Of a DNA stretch of 64,000 nt, positions 55,324 to 63,312 are shown piece by piece. The notes beneath the pieces were generated by a model. It was not told where the DNA came from. It worked only from the letters and a program-made list of their open reading frames with translations, and did no database searches. The position numbers were made by a program, and so were the translations under genes. Position 1 is the first letter of the stretch, and each line of letters starts with the position of its first letter. Source of the DNA: Lachnospiraceae bacterium P6A3 (GTDB lineage Bacteria > Bacillota > Clostridia > Lachnospirales > Lachnospiraceae); contig KL370861.1 of NCBI GenBank assembly GCA_000702085.1, forward strand, positions 622,911 through 686,910, read 5' to 3'.

Positions 55324-56778
55324 ATGCAGAAGATAAGAACAAGATATGCACCTTCACCTACCGGAAAGATGCATGTAGGAAATTTAAGAACGGCTCTTTA
55401 TGAGTTCCTTGTAGCCAAGCATGAGAACGGAGATTTCATGCTCAGAATAGAGGATACCGACCAGGAGAGGTTTGTTGAAGGTGCCATTGACATCATCAAC
55501 AGAACTCTTGAGAAGACCGGACTGTATCATGACGAAGGTCCCGATAAGGACGGAGGAGTAGGTCCCTATGTTCAGTCCGAGCGTGTTAAGACCGGCATCT
55601 ATATGAAGTATGCCAAGGAACTTATCGAAAAGGGTGAGGCATATTATTGTTTCTGTGACAAGGAGAGACTTGATTCTCTTAAGACAGCCGTATCCGAGGA
55701 CGGTAAGACCATTACAGTTTATGATAAGCATTGCCTCGGTCTTTCCAAGGAAGAGGTTGAGAAGAATCTTGCTGAAGGAAAGCCTTTCGTTATCAGGCAG
55801 AATATTCCCAACGAGGGAACCACTACCTTTAAGGATGAGCTTTACGGCGATATTACCGTTGAGAATTCCGAGCTTGATGATATGATCCTTATCAAGTCAG
55901 ACGGATATCCTACATACAATTTTGCAAATGTTGTTGATGATCACACAATGAACATCACACATGTTGTAAGAGGAAACGAGTACATTTCTTCATCGCCCAA
56001 GTATCAGAGACTTTATGATGCATTCGGATGGGAGAGTCCCGTATACATTCACCTTCCTCTTATCACCGATGAGAACCATAAGAAGCTTTCCAAGAGAAGC
56101 GGACATTCTTCGTTTGAAGATCTTATCGAGCAGGGCTTCATCTCAGAGGCAATCGTAAACTATATTGCTCTTCTCGGATGGTCACCTGAAGATAACAGAG
56201 AGATATTCAGCCTCGATGAGCTTATCAAAGAGTTTGATTATCACAGAATAAGTAAGTCCCCTGCGGTTTTTGATATTCAGAAGCTTAAGTGGATGAACGG
56301 AGAGTATCTCAAGGCAATGGATGATGACAAGTTCTTTGAGATGGCTAAGCCTTATCTCGAGAAAGCACTTCCTGCCGGAATCGATGCAAAGAAAGTTGCA
56401 TCCAAGGTTAAGACCCGTATCGAGATCTTCCCCGATATTGCGGAGCAGGTAGATTTCCTTACCGCCGTTCCCGAGTATTCGAACGAGCTTTACACCAATA
56501 AGAAAAATAAGATAGATGAGGCAGGTTCAAAAGCCGTACTTGAGGATGTGCTTCCCATTCTTGAGGCTCAGGATGATTACAGCAATGATGCTCTTTATGC
56601 CGCACTTCTTAAGTATGCGGAAGACAAGGGCTACAAGAACGGATATGTAATGTGGCCTCTCAGAATAGCTCTTTCCGGTAAAGTAATGACTCCCGCAGGA
56701 GCTACTGAGATACTGGAGCTTCTCGGAAAAGATGAGTCGATTAAACGTATTAAGGCAGCCATTGAGAAACTTTCATGA
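55324..56778 (+). CDS. gltX: Glutamyl-tRNA synthetase
   Basis: Charges tRNA-Glu (and, in many Firmicutes, tRNA-Gln for later amidation). The 484-residue class I enzyme has the HIGH-type motif in [28 protein letters not shown], and the KMSKS-type motif [14 protein letters not shown], followed by the helical anticodon-binding domain. It sits in the proline/glutamate gene group, so glutamate-using enzymes are co-expressed. Confidence 0.97.
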   Translation: MQKIRTRYAPSPTGKMHVGNLRTALYEFLVAKHENGDFMLRIEDTDQERFVEGAIDIINRTLEKTGLYHDEGPDKDGGVGPYVQSERVKTGIYMKYAKELIEKGEAYYCFCDKERLDSLKTAVSEDGKTITVYDKHCLGLSKEEVEKNLAEGKPFVIRQNIPNEGTTTFKDELYGDITVENSELDDMILIKSDGYPTYNFANVVDDHTMNITHVVRGNEYISSSPKYQRLYDAFGWESPVYIHLPLITDENHKKLSKRSGHSSFEDLIEQGFISEAIVNYIALLGWSPEDNREIFSLDELIKEFDYHRISKSPAVFDIQKLKWMNGEYLKAMDDDKFFEMAKPYLEKALPAGIDAKKVASKVKTRIEIFPDIAEQVDFLTAVPEYSNELYTNKKNKIDEAGSKAVLEDVLPILEAQDDYSNDALYAALLKYAEDKGYKNGYVMWPLRIALSGKVMTPAGATEILELLGKDESIKRIKAAIEKLS

Positions 56779-57251
56779 AGATACCTAAGATATTTGAGAT
56801 AAAAGATACAGGCGAAAAGCTGGAACCCGGAAAACTTGCGATAGCGGCACTTTTTATTTCAGCAATAGTGATCGTACTGATCGTCTGGGCAAAAAACGGT
56901 TATTACGATTCCAGGTTTTCTGAAGGTGTATTTGCGGACGAAAACGCACTTCTGACCCGAAAGATCATAAGCATCGGACTATCGGTACTGCCTTCCGTTT
57001 TGATGGCCTCATTTCATGTGATCTTTAAGATAACGGATAAAACGTCCAAGGCACTGGCTTTTCTTTTACTTGTTTCAATCGTATTGTTATGTGCAAATGG
57101 TATTTTTGAGGCCATTTCCCTTACGAATGCTTTTGTGACGGAGGATAAGCTTCGTACCGATCTTTGTTTCTTACTTGCGGGAAGCCATCTGCTTTCGGCG
57201 GGTTCCGCATCGAACGGGCTTAAGATACTCAAAATACAGCCCCCTGCTTGA
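56775..57251 (+). CDS. Uncharacterised four-helix membrane protein
   Basis: Unrecognised 158-residue protein whose ATG overlaps the gltX stop (ATGA), implying translational coupling. It has about four hydrophobic helices (about 20-42, 65-90, 94-118 and 128-148) and short loops, with no conserved motif I can name. A terminator follows at 57292. Confidence 0.7.
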   Translation: MKIPKIFEIKDTGEKLEPGKLAIAALFISAIVIVLIVWAKNGYYDSRFSEGVFADENALLTRKIISIGLSVLPSVLMASFHVIFKITDKTSKALAFLLLVSIVLLCANGIFEAISLTNAFVTEDKLRTDLCFLLAGSHLLSAGSASNGLKILKIQPPA

Positions 57252-57291
57252 TTTTCGGCTCGATGTAGGGCATTATATATATGCAGGACAC

Positions 57292-57322
57292 AAGGGAGCT
57301 TGCGATGAGCAGGCTCCTTTTT
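57292..57322 (+). terminator. Terminator of the proB-gltX group
   Basis: AAGGGAGC (57292-57299) pairs with GCTCCTTT (57313-57320) with one wobble; TGC/GCA extends the stem inside. A short T run follows (57318-57322). Moderate strength. Confidence 0.6.
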
Positions 57323-57329
57323 ATGTGTA

Positions 57330-57341
57330 AGGACATGTCCT
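57330..57341 (+). repeat. 12-bp palindrome before the PIN-like gene
   Basis: AGGACATGTCCT is a perfect palindrome, 10 nt before the AAAGGAGG ribosome binding site (57352-57359). It may be a small operator or a chance sequence; no promoter box beside it is convincing. Confidence 0.3.
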
Positions 57342-57366
57342 GACTATTATGAAAGGAGGAAAGAGA

Positions 57367-58446
57367 ATGTCTATATTTTCAAGGAAGACCGAAGCGCAGG
57401 TTCCTTTACAGGACCATACCATATACCTTATAGATACTGAGAATGTAAGGACTGTATGGACCCTTCTTCTTGACAGAATGACTCTTAACGATAAGATTTA
57501 TGTCTTCTATACGATGAATTCGGGAAACGTCTCGTATGAGGACTTAAACGGCGTTATATCATCCGGTAAGAATGTTGAGCTTATACAGTGCCATACAGGT
57601 AAAAACGGCCTTGATTTCCAGCTTGTATCATATCTGGGATATTTGATACGAAATAATGAAAATGCGGATTATTGCATTATTTCCGATGACAGCGGATATG
57701 ATGCGGTTATCAAGTTCTGGGAAGGCAGGGAAGTTAAAGTATCGAGAAAGACTGCTTTTCAGGTTTCGGGAAAACAGGCTAAAGTACCCAAGAAGCCACT
57801 TTTCGGAGTAAAACCAAGAGCCAAGGTACCCGCCAAAACCACGGCTCAGGCGAAAACTGCCGAACCTAAGAAGACGGAAGATAAGGGAAAAACACCCGAA
57901 ACACCGAAGGTATCCGGGAAGTCGGAAGCAATGAAGCCTGCAGAGCAAAAGAAAAGCTCCGAGCCTAAGAAAGCAGCTGAACCTAAAAAGGTATCCGATC
58001 CGGGAAAAGTTTCAGAGCCAAAGAAAACGGATGAAGTGAAAAAAACATCCGAAACAGGCAATGTAGCAGGACAGGTTAAAGCTACGGCTAATAAAAAGTC
58101 TGCGGAAGCTTCAATCAAGGCTGACTGTGATAAAGCTGTTCCGGCGAAAAAGCCTTCGACTGAAAAAAAGAATTCAGGAGAAAAAAAGCCTGTTTCTTCA
58201 AAAAAGTCTTCACCCGAAAAAAGGCCTGACGTGACGCCTGCAAATGTTTCGAGGGATAAGCTTAAAGAGTTTCTTCCCGATGAAACGGAAGAGAGAATAT
58301 CACAGATCTCCGAGATCATTAAAAAGAGCGGCGGAAAAAAAGGCCTTGCCGACATCCATGATGAGATAGAAAAGCTCTATCGTAATGAACAGGCATCGGA
58401 TATCTATCGTATTATCAGACATAATATCAAGGATATCTGCTGCTGA
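57367..58446 (+). CDS. PIN/NYN-like domain protein with long Lys/Pro-rich linker
   Basis: The 359-residue product starts with a PIN/NYN-like nuclease fold (about 12-125): IYLIDTENVRTVW, DFQLVSYLGYLI and CIISDDSGYDAVIKFW supply acidic residues expected to bind metal. About 165 residues of Lys/Pro/Ala/Ser/Glu-rich linker follow (about 140-305), then a small helical C-terminal domain (about 305-355). An ATG at 57349 is in frame but lies over the ribosome binding site AAAGGAGG, so the start at 57367 is preferred. RNA cleavage is inferred; target unknown. Confidence 0.75.
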   Translation: MSIFSRKTEAQVPLQDHTIYLIDTENVRTVWTLLLDRMTLNDKIYVFYTMNSGNVSYEDLNGVISSGKNVELIQCHTGKNGLDFQLVSYLGYLIRNNENADYCIISDDSGYDAVIKFWEGREVKVSRKTAFQVSGKQAKVPKKPLFGVKPRAKVPAKTTAQAKTAEPKKTEDKGKTPETPKVSGKSEAMKPAEQKKSSEPKKAAEPKKVSDPGKVSEPKKTDEVKKTSETGNVAGQVKATANKKSAEASIKADCDKAVPAKKPSTEKKNSGEKKPVSSKKSSPEKRPDVTPANVSRDKLKEFLPDETEERISQISEIIKKSGGKKGLADIHDEIEKLYRNEQASDIYRIIRHNIKDICC

Positions 58447-58461
58447 TATGGGTACAATAAG

Positions 58462-58498
58462 AAATGCTCTTACCTTCTTGGTAAGAGCATTTTTTTAT
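58462..58498. terminator. Strong bidirectional terminator
   Basis: A 13-bp perfect stem, AAATGCTCTTACC (58462-58474) with GGTAAGAGCATTT (58480-58492), loop TTCTT, with a T run on the plus side and A/T-rich flank on the other. It ends both the PIN-like gene and the minus-strand LytTR module. Confidence 0.93.
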
Positions 58499-58881
58499 AT
58501 ATCGTTTCCGATGAGGTCGTTGATCTCTTTTATTTTGATTTTCAGATTCAGCATATCAAGCAGTTCGCAAATGATGAGTATGAACACGGTGAAAGCAATC
58601 AGAACAGGGAAAGGAAGGTTGTCGTACCATGAGAAAAAGTATCCGAATACAATGACCAGTAATATTGTATAGATCAGTTTTATGCCCGTTTCCAGCAGAG
58701 ATAAACTGATTTCTAATTTACTGATCAGTTTTATTCCGGAATATATAAGTATATTTACTCCGAGAGCTTGAAATACCGTGTTTAAACACAGCATTGTTGC
58801 ATTATAGAAAAATGCAATCATGGAGAGAGCGACAAGGGTTATTCCTGTCATTGCAAATATATTGATTATTGTCTTTTTCAC
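58495..58881 (-). CDS. DUF3021-type four-helix membrane protein
   Basis: The 128-residue product has four hydrophobic helices (about 5-27, 32-52, 62-85 and 89-110) and a short charged tail, the layout of DUF3021 proteins encoded beside LytTR regulators. In the known LytTR regulatory systems of streptococci (HdrRM, BrsRM) a membrane partner holds the regulator inactive; that role is inferred here. It starts with GTG overlapping the regulator's TGA, so the two are translationally coupled. Confidence 0.8.
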   Translation of the reverse strand: MKKTIINIFAMTGITLVALSMIAFFYNATMLCLNTVFQALGVNILIYSGIKLISKLEISLSLLETGIKLIYTILLVIVFGYFFSWYDNLPFPVLIAFTVFILIICELLDMLNLKIKIKEINDLIGNDI

Positions 58882-59327
58882 AATCGGTTCCTCCGAATCA
58901 GGACGTCTCTTATATCATTCAGGTAATTTCTGTTAACGCATATCCTTTCGTCGTTAATGAGGATTGCTTCCAGCTTTGAATTTGGCAGATTTTTGATTCC
59001 CTTAAGTTTTTCGACATTTATTACCGCGGATCTGCTCACTCTTACAAAACCTGCTCCGGACAAACGCTTTTCAAGTTCTACCAAACGGTGCGCGGTTTGA
59101 TAAACATCGGACTTAGTGTAGATAAATCCTTTTTTGTCTACGCTTTCCATATAATAGATCTCACAGGCGGGAACGGAGTATTCTTCGTTTTCTTTCTTGC
59201 ATGTGATGTTTGCATCCACAGATTTAACGTAATCAGATACTCTTTTTACGCTGCCGGACAGCTCATTATACTCGATCGTTACCTCCGGCTCTGTCAATTC
59301 CCTGTTTTCTTTCATTATCAAACGCAT
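58878..59327 (-). CDS. LytTR-type DNA-binding regulator without receiver domain
   Basis: The 149-residue protein has a C-terminal LytTR domain (about 45-147): VPACEIYYMESVDKKGFIYT, YQTAHRLVELEKRL, and FVRVSRSAVINVEKLKGI. The first 45 residues are not a response-regulator receiver, so control is unlikely to be by phosphorylation. It overlaps the CPBP gene by 62 nt and the DUF3021 gene by 4. Start is the ATG at 59327 behind GGCGG; an ATG four codons later is possible. Confidence 0.9.
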   Translation of the reverse strand: MRLIMKENRELTEPEVTIEYNELSGSVKRVSDYVKSVDANITCKKENEEYSVPACEIYYMESVDKKGFIYTKSDVYQTAHRLVELEKRLSGAGFVRVSRSAVINVEKLKGIKNLPNSKLEAILINDERICVNRNYLNDIRDVLIRRNRL

Positions 59328-60159
59328 ATTTTTTCCGCCATTTGATGTAACAGATCAGTACGATGGCGAAAGAAATGGTCTGGGCAATTGATACTCTTAC
59401 CGTCATAAGTTCGTCCGCACCTGTATCTGTCACTACATGTAAAAGATTTACTATTGTATTGTTGAAGAAATGATCGCCCATGGAAAAATAGATATTTCCG
59501 GACATCTTAGTCAACATAGTAAACTTTAAACCAACAAGTGCACTTGCGACAAGTAAAAATACTGCATTAATTATCATTCCGTTAAAGCTTTGTTCTCCGT
59601 CGGTATAATTCCTGACAGGTCCCATAACATGCCAGAATCCGAACAATACAGAGGAAATCACTGCCGAAATCATAAAACTGTGTTTTGATTCAAGGATTCT
59701 GATAAACAGGCCTCTGAAATTGCCTTCTTCCATAATTACGTTTATCACGTTTCCGATAATGCATATCACGAAAAAGATCAATTCGGTTCTGTTTCCGATA
59801 TTTTTGTTTATTGCATAAGCGCTGACATAAAGCTTAAGCCCCCTGAAACTGCCCTGTGAAGCACATATAATGATTTCAGTGACGTATGCGATTATAAATA
59901 CACCTGCTCCTAATCCGAGGCCTTTAAGTATACAAACCTGATCTTTTCCCGATTTAAATCCTATTTCATTTCTGTTATATCCCAGTTTTTTCGATGCGAT
60001 TATCATTATGACTATTCCCAGGATTTTATGGATTACCGCCTCGCCTATAAGGGTCTGATCGGTTCTGAGAAGAAAATATTCACCGATATGAAGAAGGTAG
60101 CAGATAAAATAAATTATCAATACAACCATAATGGGATTTTTCATGTTCTTTTTATTCAT
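59266..60159 (-). CDS. CPBP-family (Abi) intramembrane protease
   Basis: The 297-residue polytopic protein has about eight helices and the CPBP motifs: EExxxR in MEEGNFRGLF, FGFWHV, and a third motif GDHFFNN in place of the usual HxxxN/D. Known relatives process prenylated proteins or peptides, or give self-immunity to bacteriocins. An ATG at 60177 is in frame but its codons contain the AGAGG ribosome binding site serving 60159, so I chose the latter. It is the first gene of the LytTR module. Confidence 0.85.
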   Translation of the reverse strand: MNKKNMKNPIMVVLIIYFICYLLHIGEYFLLRTDQTLIGEAVIHKILGIVIMIIASKKLGYNRNEIGFKSGKDQVCILKGLGLGAGVFIIAYVTEIIICASQGSFRGLKLYVSAYAINKNIGNRTELIFFVICIIGNVINVIMEEGNFRGLFIRILESKHSFMISAVISSVLFGFWHVMGPVRNYTDGEQSFNGMIINAVFLLVASALVGLKFTMLTKMSGNIYFSMGDHFFNNTIVNLLHVVTDTGADELMTVRVSIAQTISFAIVLICYIKWRKKYAFDNERKQGIDRAGGNDRV

Positions 60160-60190
60160 GTTTTTACCTCTTTTCATGTTTTATGAATGG

Positions 60191-60219
60191 AAAATATCAT
60201 AGAGAAAATGCGCATTCAA
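60191..60219 (-). promoter_or_regulatory. Candidate promoter of the CPBP-LytTR-DUF3021 operon
   Basis: On the minus strand TTGAAT (60219-60214), 17 nt, TATTTT (60196-60191) forms a plausible sigma-A promoter with a poor -10 box, as is common for activator-dependent promoters. The direct repeats at 60229-60266 lie 10 bp upstream of its -35 box. Confidence 0.45.
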
Positions 60220-60228
60220 CGGCATTTC

Positions 60229-60266
60229 TACCGAATTGCAAAATACGGATACCGAACTGCAAAATA
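60229..60266 (-). promoter_or_regulatory. Direct repeat with 21-bp period, probable LytTR binding boxes
   Basis: TACCGAATTGCAAAATA (60229-60245) and TACCGAACTGCAAAATA (60250-60266) differ at one of 17 positions and are spaced 21 bp start to start, two helical turns. LytTR regulators such as AgrA bind paired direct repeats with this period just upstream of the -35 box. The placement before the LytTR operon suggests autoactivation. Confidence 0.7.
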
Positions 60267-60323
60267 TTTAAATTATTGCATTTTTTATTTAATAAAGTCT
60301 TAAAGCGAAATCCGTATTAATGC

Positions 60324-60332
60324 TGTTATAAT
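60324..60332 (+). promoter_or_regulatory. Extended -10 promoter of the lipoprotein gene
   Basis: TGTTATAAT (60324-60332) contains a perfect TATAAT and the extended TG. No good -35 box is visible. It lies 25 nt before the candidate GTG start. Confidence 0.5.
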
Positions 60333-60357
60333 GATTGTTGTAAAAAATTAGGAAAGG

Positions 60358-62901
60358 GTGATCATTACGAAAAACTTAAAGAAATATTTATCACTGATGC
60401 TTATCTTTGCCATGCTTTTATCTCTTGCGGCATGTAAGGGTGACGAAGAGATAGTGGTAGATGACGAAGAAACCGAAGATACACACGAAGAAGAGGAAAT
60501 AATAGATCCCGAAACCGGTGAGGCCGTTGAATATTATCATTCCGATCTTGCCAAAACAGGAGTTTATGACGTTAAGGATATAGATCTGGGATTCGGAGAC
60601 AGGGATGCATATGTAATCGGCGGCGGACGTAACGATTACGGAGCTTATTACGTTGTTTGTGAATCCGATATTTACTGGAATCATGCTTATTATCTCTGCA
60701 GACTGGACGATACCGGACATTTACTCGGACAGTCGATGCTCAGCCTCCCTATTGACTATGACCTGTCAGATGGCGGCGATAAGACCGAATTGATGCTCGC
60801 AAATGAAGAAAAGTCCGGCATTTCTTACGACGATGTAAAGGATCTTTTTGACGAAAACAAGATCAAATACGACATTATCGATTCGGTATATTATGAATAT
60901 TTTAATTATGCCGGAGACGGTATTTATGAAGCGATTATCAGGATTTATACCGGAGGATGGGAAGAATCTTCCAAAGAATATTCTTTTAATGTCCGCTGGA
61001 ATGAAAGCGGTGAATGTACCGATATTCTGTATCTTCCCGTAGATACCGGTGAAGGATATATCGATCAGTTTGTTTACAGTCCGGACGGAAGAGTAACGGC
61101 GGTATACAGCTATTATAAGTGGGACGACGAGATGACTGGCGAAAGAGCCGTAGTCTTTTCCGAAGACAGATTTGATGACAGGAAAAATATAGTAGTTACC
61201 GAAAATGACGATCTTTCGGAAGATTATGAAGGCATCGGTGAATTTGTCACGGTAGGCGATGATCTTATGGCTATATATGAGTCTACAGCCAATCCCGGCA
61301 AAGTATCCGTTGCAAAGGTGAACACCGATACTTTTGAGCCTGAAGATCCTTTTGTTCTTGATCAGCTCGGATCGGGAAGCTTATATCCCGTGGGAGCGAC
61401 CCCCGACGGTCAGTTTATTTTCAGTATGATCTCGGGCCTTCAGACCTGCCGCAAAGGTGAGAAGGGAGCGGTACTCCTTGATAATATCAATTCCGATTTC
61501 CGTGAGGACGGATGCAGTTATTTTGTCAGCGTTGTCGGATCGGATACTTTTTACATGTCTTATTTATCAACATCCGGAAAACGATACATAGCATATTGCA
61601 ATAAGGTAGCGCCCGAGGATGTGGAAGACTGCAATGTAATTACATATGCTTCCACCGTGCTTTACGGCAATATGGTTGATATGATCGTTGATTTTAATGA
61701 AAAAAATACCGGCACCAGAATCGTATTTAAGAATTATCAGATATATGAAAAGGACGATGATTATGATGCCGATATGACCAAGATGTATGAGGATATGACG
61801 AACGGCCGCATGGCAGACATCGTATATCTGGATCCTTATTCCAAACTGGATATCGATACCCTTTCGCGAAAAGGTATTCTTGCTGATATCGGTGCCCTTA
61901 TTGATGAAGATCCCGATATGTCCCGGGATGATTATCTCGGTAACATTTTTGATGCAATAAGCTATGACGGCAAGCTTTACCGCATAATGCCTTCGTTTTC
62001 CGTATTCTCGGCATATGGAAATGCGGATTATGTTTCGGACTGCAGGAACTGGAATGTGGATGACTTCCTTGAATATTCAGAGTCTCTCGATCCCGAGCAG
62101 TCCATCATGTTTACCATGTTTGAGACCAGGGATAATTTCCTTGAGGATATGCTTAAATATGACGGATATTGCTGGATAGACAGAGATCACTATTCATGCG
62201 ATTTCAATGATATTTCTTTCATGAGGCTTGTAGGCTATGCTGCGGATATCCCCAAGGATATAGATTTTGAAAGTATCCATATGTATAATTACTGGGATAA
62301 TTCGGAGGATATGTATTATACCGGAGAGGTGAGAATAAATCTTTCCTATATTACCTCATACAAAGATGATTACTATAATGCCTATGCCGCATGTAAAAAC
62401 GAACCTGTCTTTGTAGGATTCCCTTCACCCGATTCACAGGGATCTGTTATCACATATACCGGCTATTATCTTCTCAGCAGCGAATCACCCATGCTTGATA
62501 AGTCCTGGGATTTCATTAAGCAGGTTCTGTTAAGTGAATATCAGACTTCGGATGAGATCTTCAATTTCCCTGTACTTAAGAGTGCATTTGATGCTCGGAT
62601 GGCAGATCTGTCTACACCTGTTGTTTTAGTGGATGAAGATGGCGAAGAGCACGATTGTATGCCCTCATATGAACTTGACGGCGAATGGCTTGAAGTTCCT
62701 TTAATATCATCCGAAGGCATAAGTGAAGCAGAGGACTTTATCTGTTCCATAGACAGACTCAGTTTTGAAGACCGCGAACTTATAGAACTGATAAAATCCA
62801 TAATTAATGACGGCCTGGACAGTTCCCTTGCTCCCGAGCAGATAGCTTCATCGGTTCAGCTGGCCGTTCAGGAAGTTCTGGATGCGCGAAAAGCTTCATA
62901 A
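60358..62901 (+). CDS. Large lipoprotein with extracellular solute-binding-like C-terminal half
   Basis: The 847-residue product begins with a lipoprotein signal (KNLKKYLSLMLIF, lipobox LAAC with C26). After an acidic Asp/Glu-rich stretch, residues about 60-425 look all-beta, possibly a propeller, and about 430-845 resemble a family 1 solute-binding protein (LYGNMVDMIVDFNEKNTGTR, ADIVYLDPYSKLDI, GKLYRIMPSFSV). No permease genes follow. The only canonical start is GTG at 60358, very close to AGGAAAGGG; a non-AUG start at ATT 60364 cannot be excluded. Ligand unknown. Confidence 0.75.
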   Translation: MIITKNLKKYLSLMLIFAMLLSLAACKGDEEIVVDDEETEDTHEEEEIIDPETGEAVEYYHSDLAKTGVYDVKDIDLGFGDRDAYVIGGGRNDYGAYYVVCESDIYWNHAYYLCRLDDTGHLLGQSMLSLPIDYDLSDGGDKTELMLANEEKSGISYDDVKDLFDENKIKYDIIDSVYYEYFNYAGDGIYEAIIRIYTGGWEESSKEYSFNVRWNESGECTDILYLPVDTGEGYIDQFVYSPDGRVTAVYSYYKWDDEMTGERAVVFSEDRFDDRKNIVVTENDDLSEDYEGIGEFVTVGDDLMAIYESTANPGKVSVAKVNTDTFEPEDPFVLDQLGSGSLYPVGATPDGQFIFSMISGLQTCRKGEKGAVLLDNINSDFREDGCSYFVSVVGSDTFYMSYLSTSGKRYIAYCNKVAPEDVEDCNVITYASTVLYGNMVDMIVDFNEKNTGTRIVFKNYQIYEKDDDYDADMTKMYEDMTNGRMADIVYLDPYSKLDIDTLSRKGILADIGALIDEDPDMSRDDYLGNIFDAISYDGKLYRIMPSFSVFSAYGNADYVSDCRNWNVDDFLEYSESLDPEQSIMFTMFETRDNFLEDMLKYDGYCWIDRDHYSCDFNDISFMRLVGYAADIPKDIDFESIHMYNYWDNSEDMYYTGEVRINLSYITSYKDDYYNAYAACKNEPVFVGFPSPDSQGSVITYTGYYLLSSESPMLDKSWDFIKQVLLSEYQTSDEIFNFPVLKSAFDARMADLSTPVVLVDEDGEEHDCMPSYELDGEWLEVPLISSEGISEAEDFICSIDRLSFEDRELIELIKSIINDGLDSSLAPEQIASSVQLAVQEVLDARKAS

Positions 62902-62933
62902 ATGGCGTCTTTTCGCGATTTTCAGGTAAAAAC

Positions 62934-62962
62934 TTGCAATTTTTCCTCACTTGTGATATCTT
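62934..62962 (+). promoter_or_regulatory. Candidate promoter of secG
   Basis: TTGCAA (62934-62939), 17 nt, TATCTT (62957-62962), in the gap before secG. No terminator is visible after the lipoprotein gene. Confidence 0.45.
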
Positions 62963-63012
62963 ATCAAAGTCTGTGAAAATAAAGCATTGAAAATGCATGA
63001 TGAGGTTTGTAA

Positions 63013-63252
63013 ATGAGCGCACTTCGTATAGTTTTTACAATACTTTTTATAATTGACTGCCTGGTTCTTACAGTGGTAGTTCTTATGCAGGAAGGCAAGT
63101 CTCAGGGACTGGGAGCTATTGCCGGAGCAGCAGAAACCTACTGGGGTAAGAATAAGGGACGCAGCATGGAGGGCTTTCTTGTAAAGCTTACCAGAGCACT
63201 TGCAATACTTTTCATGGTACTTGCAGTTCTGCTGAACCTTAACACTTATTGA
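63013..63252 (+). CDS. secG: Preprotein translocase subunit SecG
   Basis: Small accessory subunit of the SecYEG channel. The 79-residue protein has two membrane helices (about 3-24 and 56-77) joined by a Gly-rich loop with [18 protein letters not shown], characteristic of SecG. GAGG lies before the ATG. secG followed by rnr is a standard Firmicutes pair. Confidence 0.95.
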   Translation: MSALRIVFTILFIIDCLVLTVVVLMQEGKSQGLGAIAGAAETYWGKNKGRSMEGFLVKLTRALAILFMVLAVLLNLNTY

Positions 63253-63265
63253 TATCGCGGATTTC

Positions 63266-63296
63266 GGGCGTCCGTTAAAGCGGACGCCCTTTTTTT
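63266..63296 (+). terminator. Terminator between secG and rnr
   Basis: GGGCGTCCG (63266-63274) pairs with CGGACGCCC (63281-63289), loop TTAAAG, followed by seven T (63290-63296). It would reduce transcription into rnr; no clear second promoter is seen in the 16 nt before rnr, so it may act as an attenuator. Confidence 0.9.
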
Positions 63297-63312
63297 ATAC
63301 TGACTTAAGAAT

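Noticed and set aside
57349-57366. Upstream ATG of the PIN-like gene
   Set aside because: Its codons contain the AAAGGAGG ribosome binding site for the ATG at 57367.
60160-60177. Upstream ATG of the CPBP gene (minus strand)
   Set aside because: Its codons contain the AGAGG site for the ATG at 60159.
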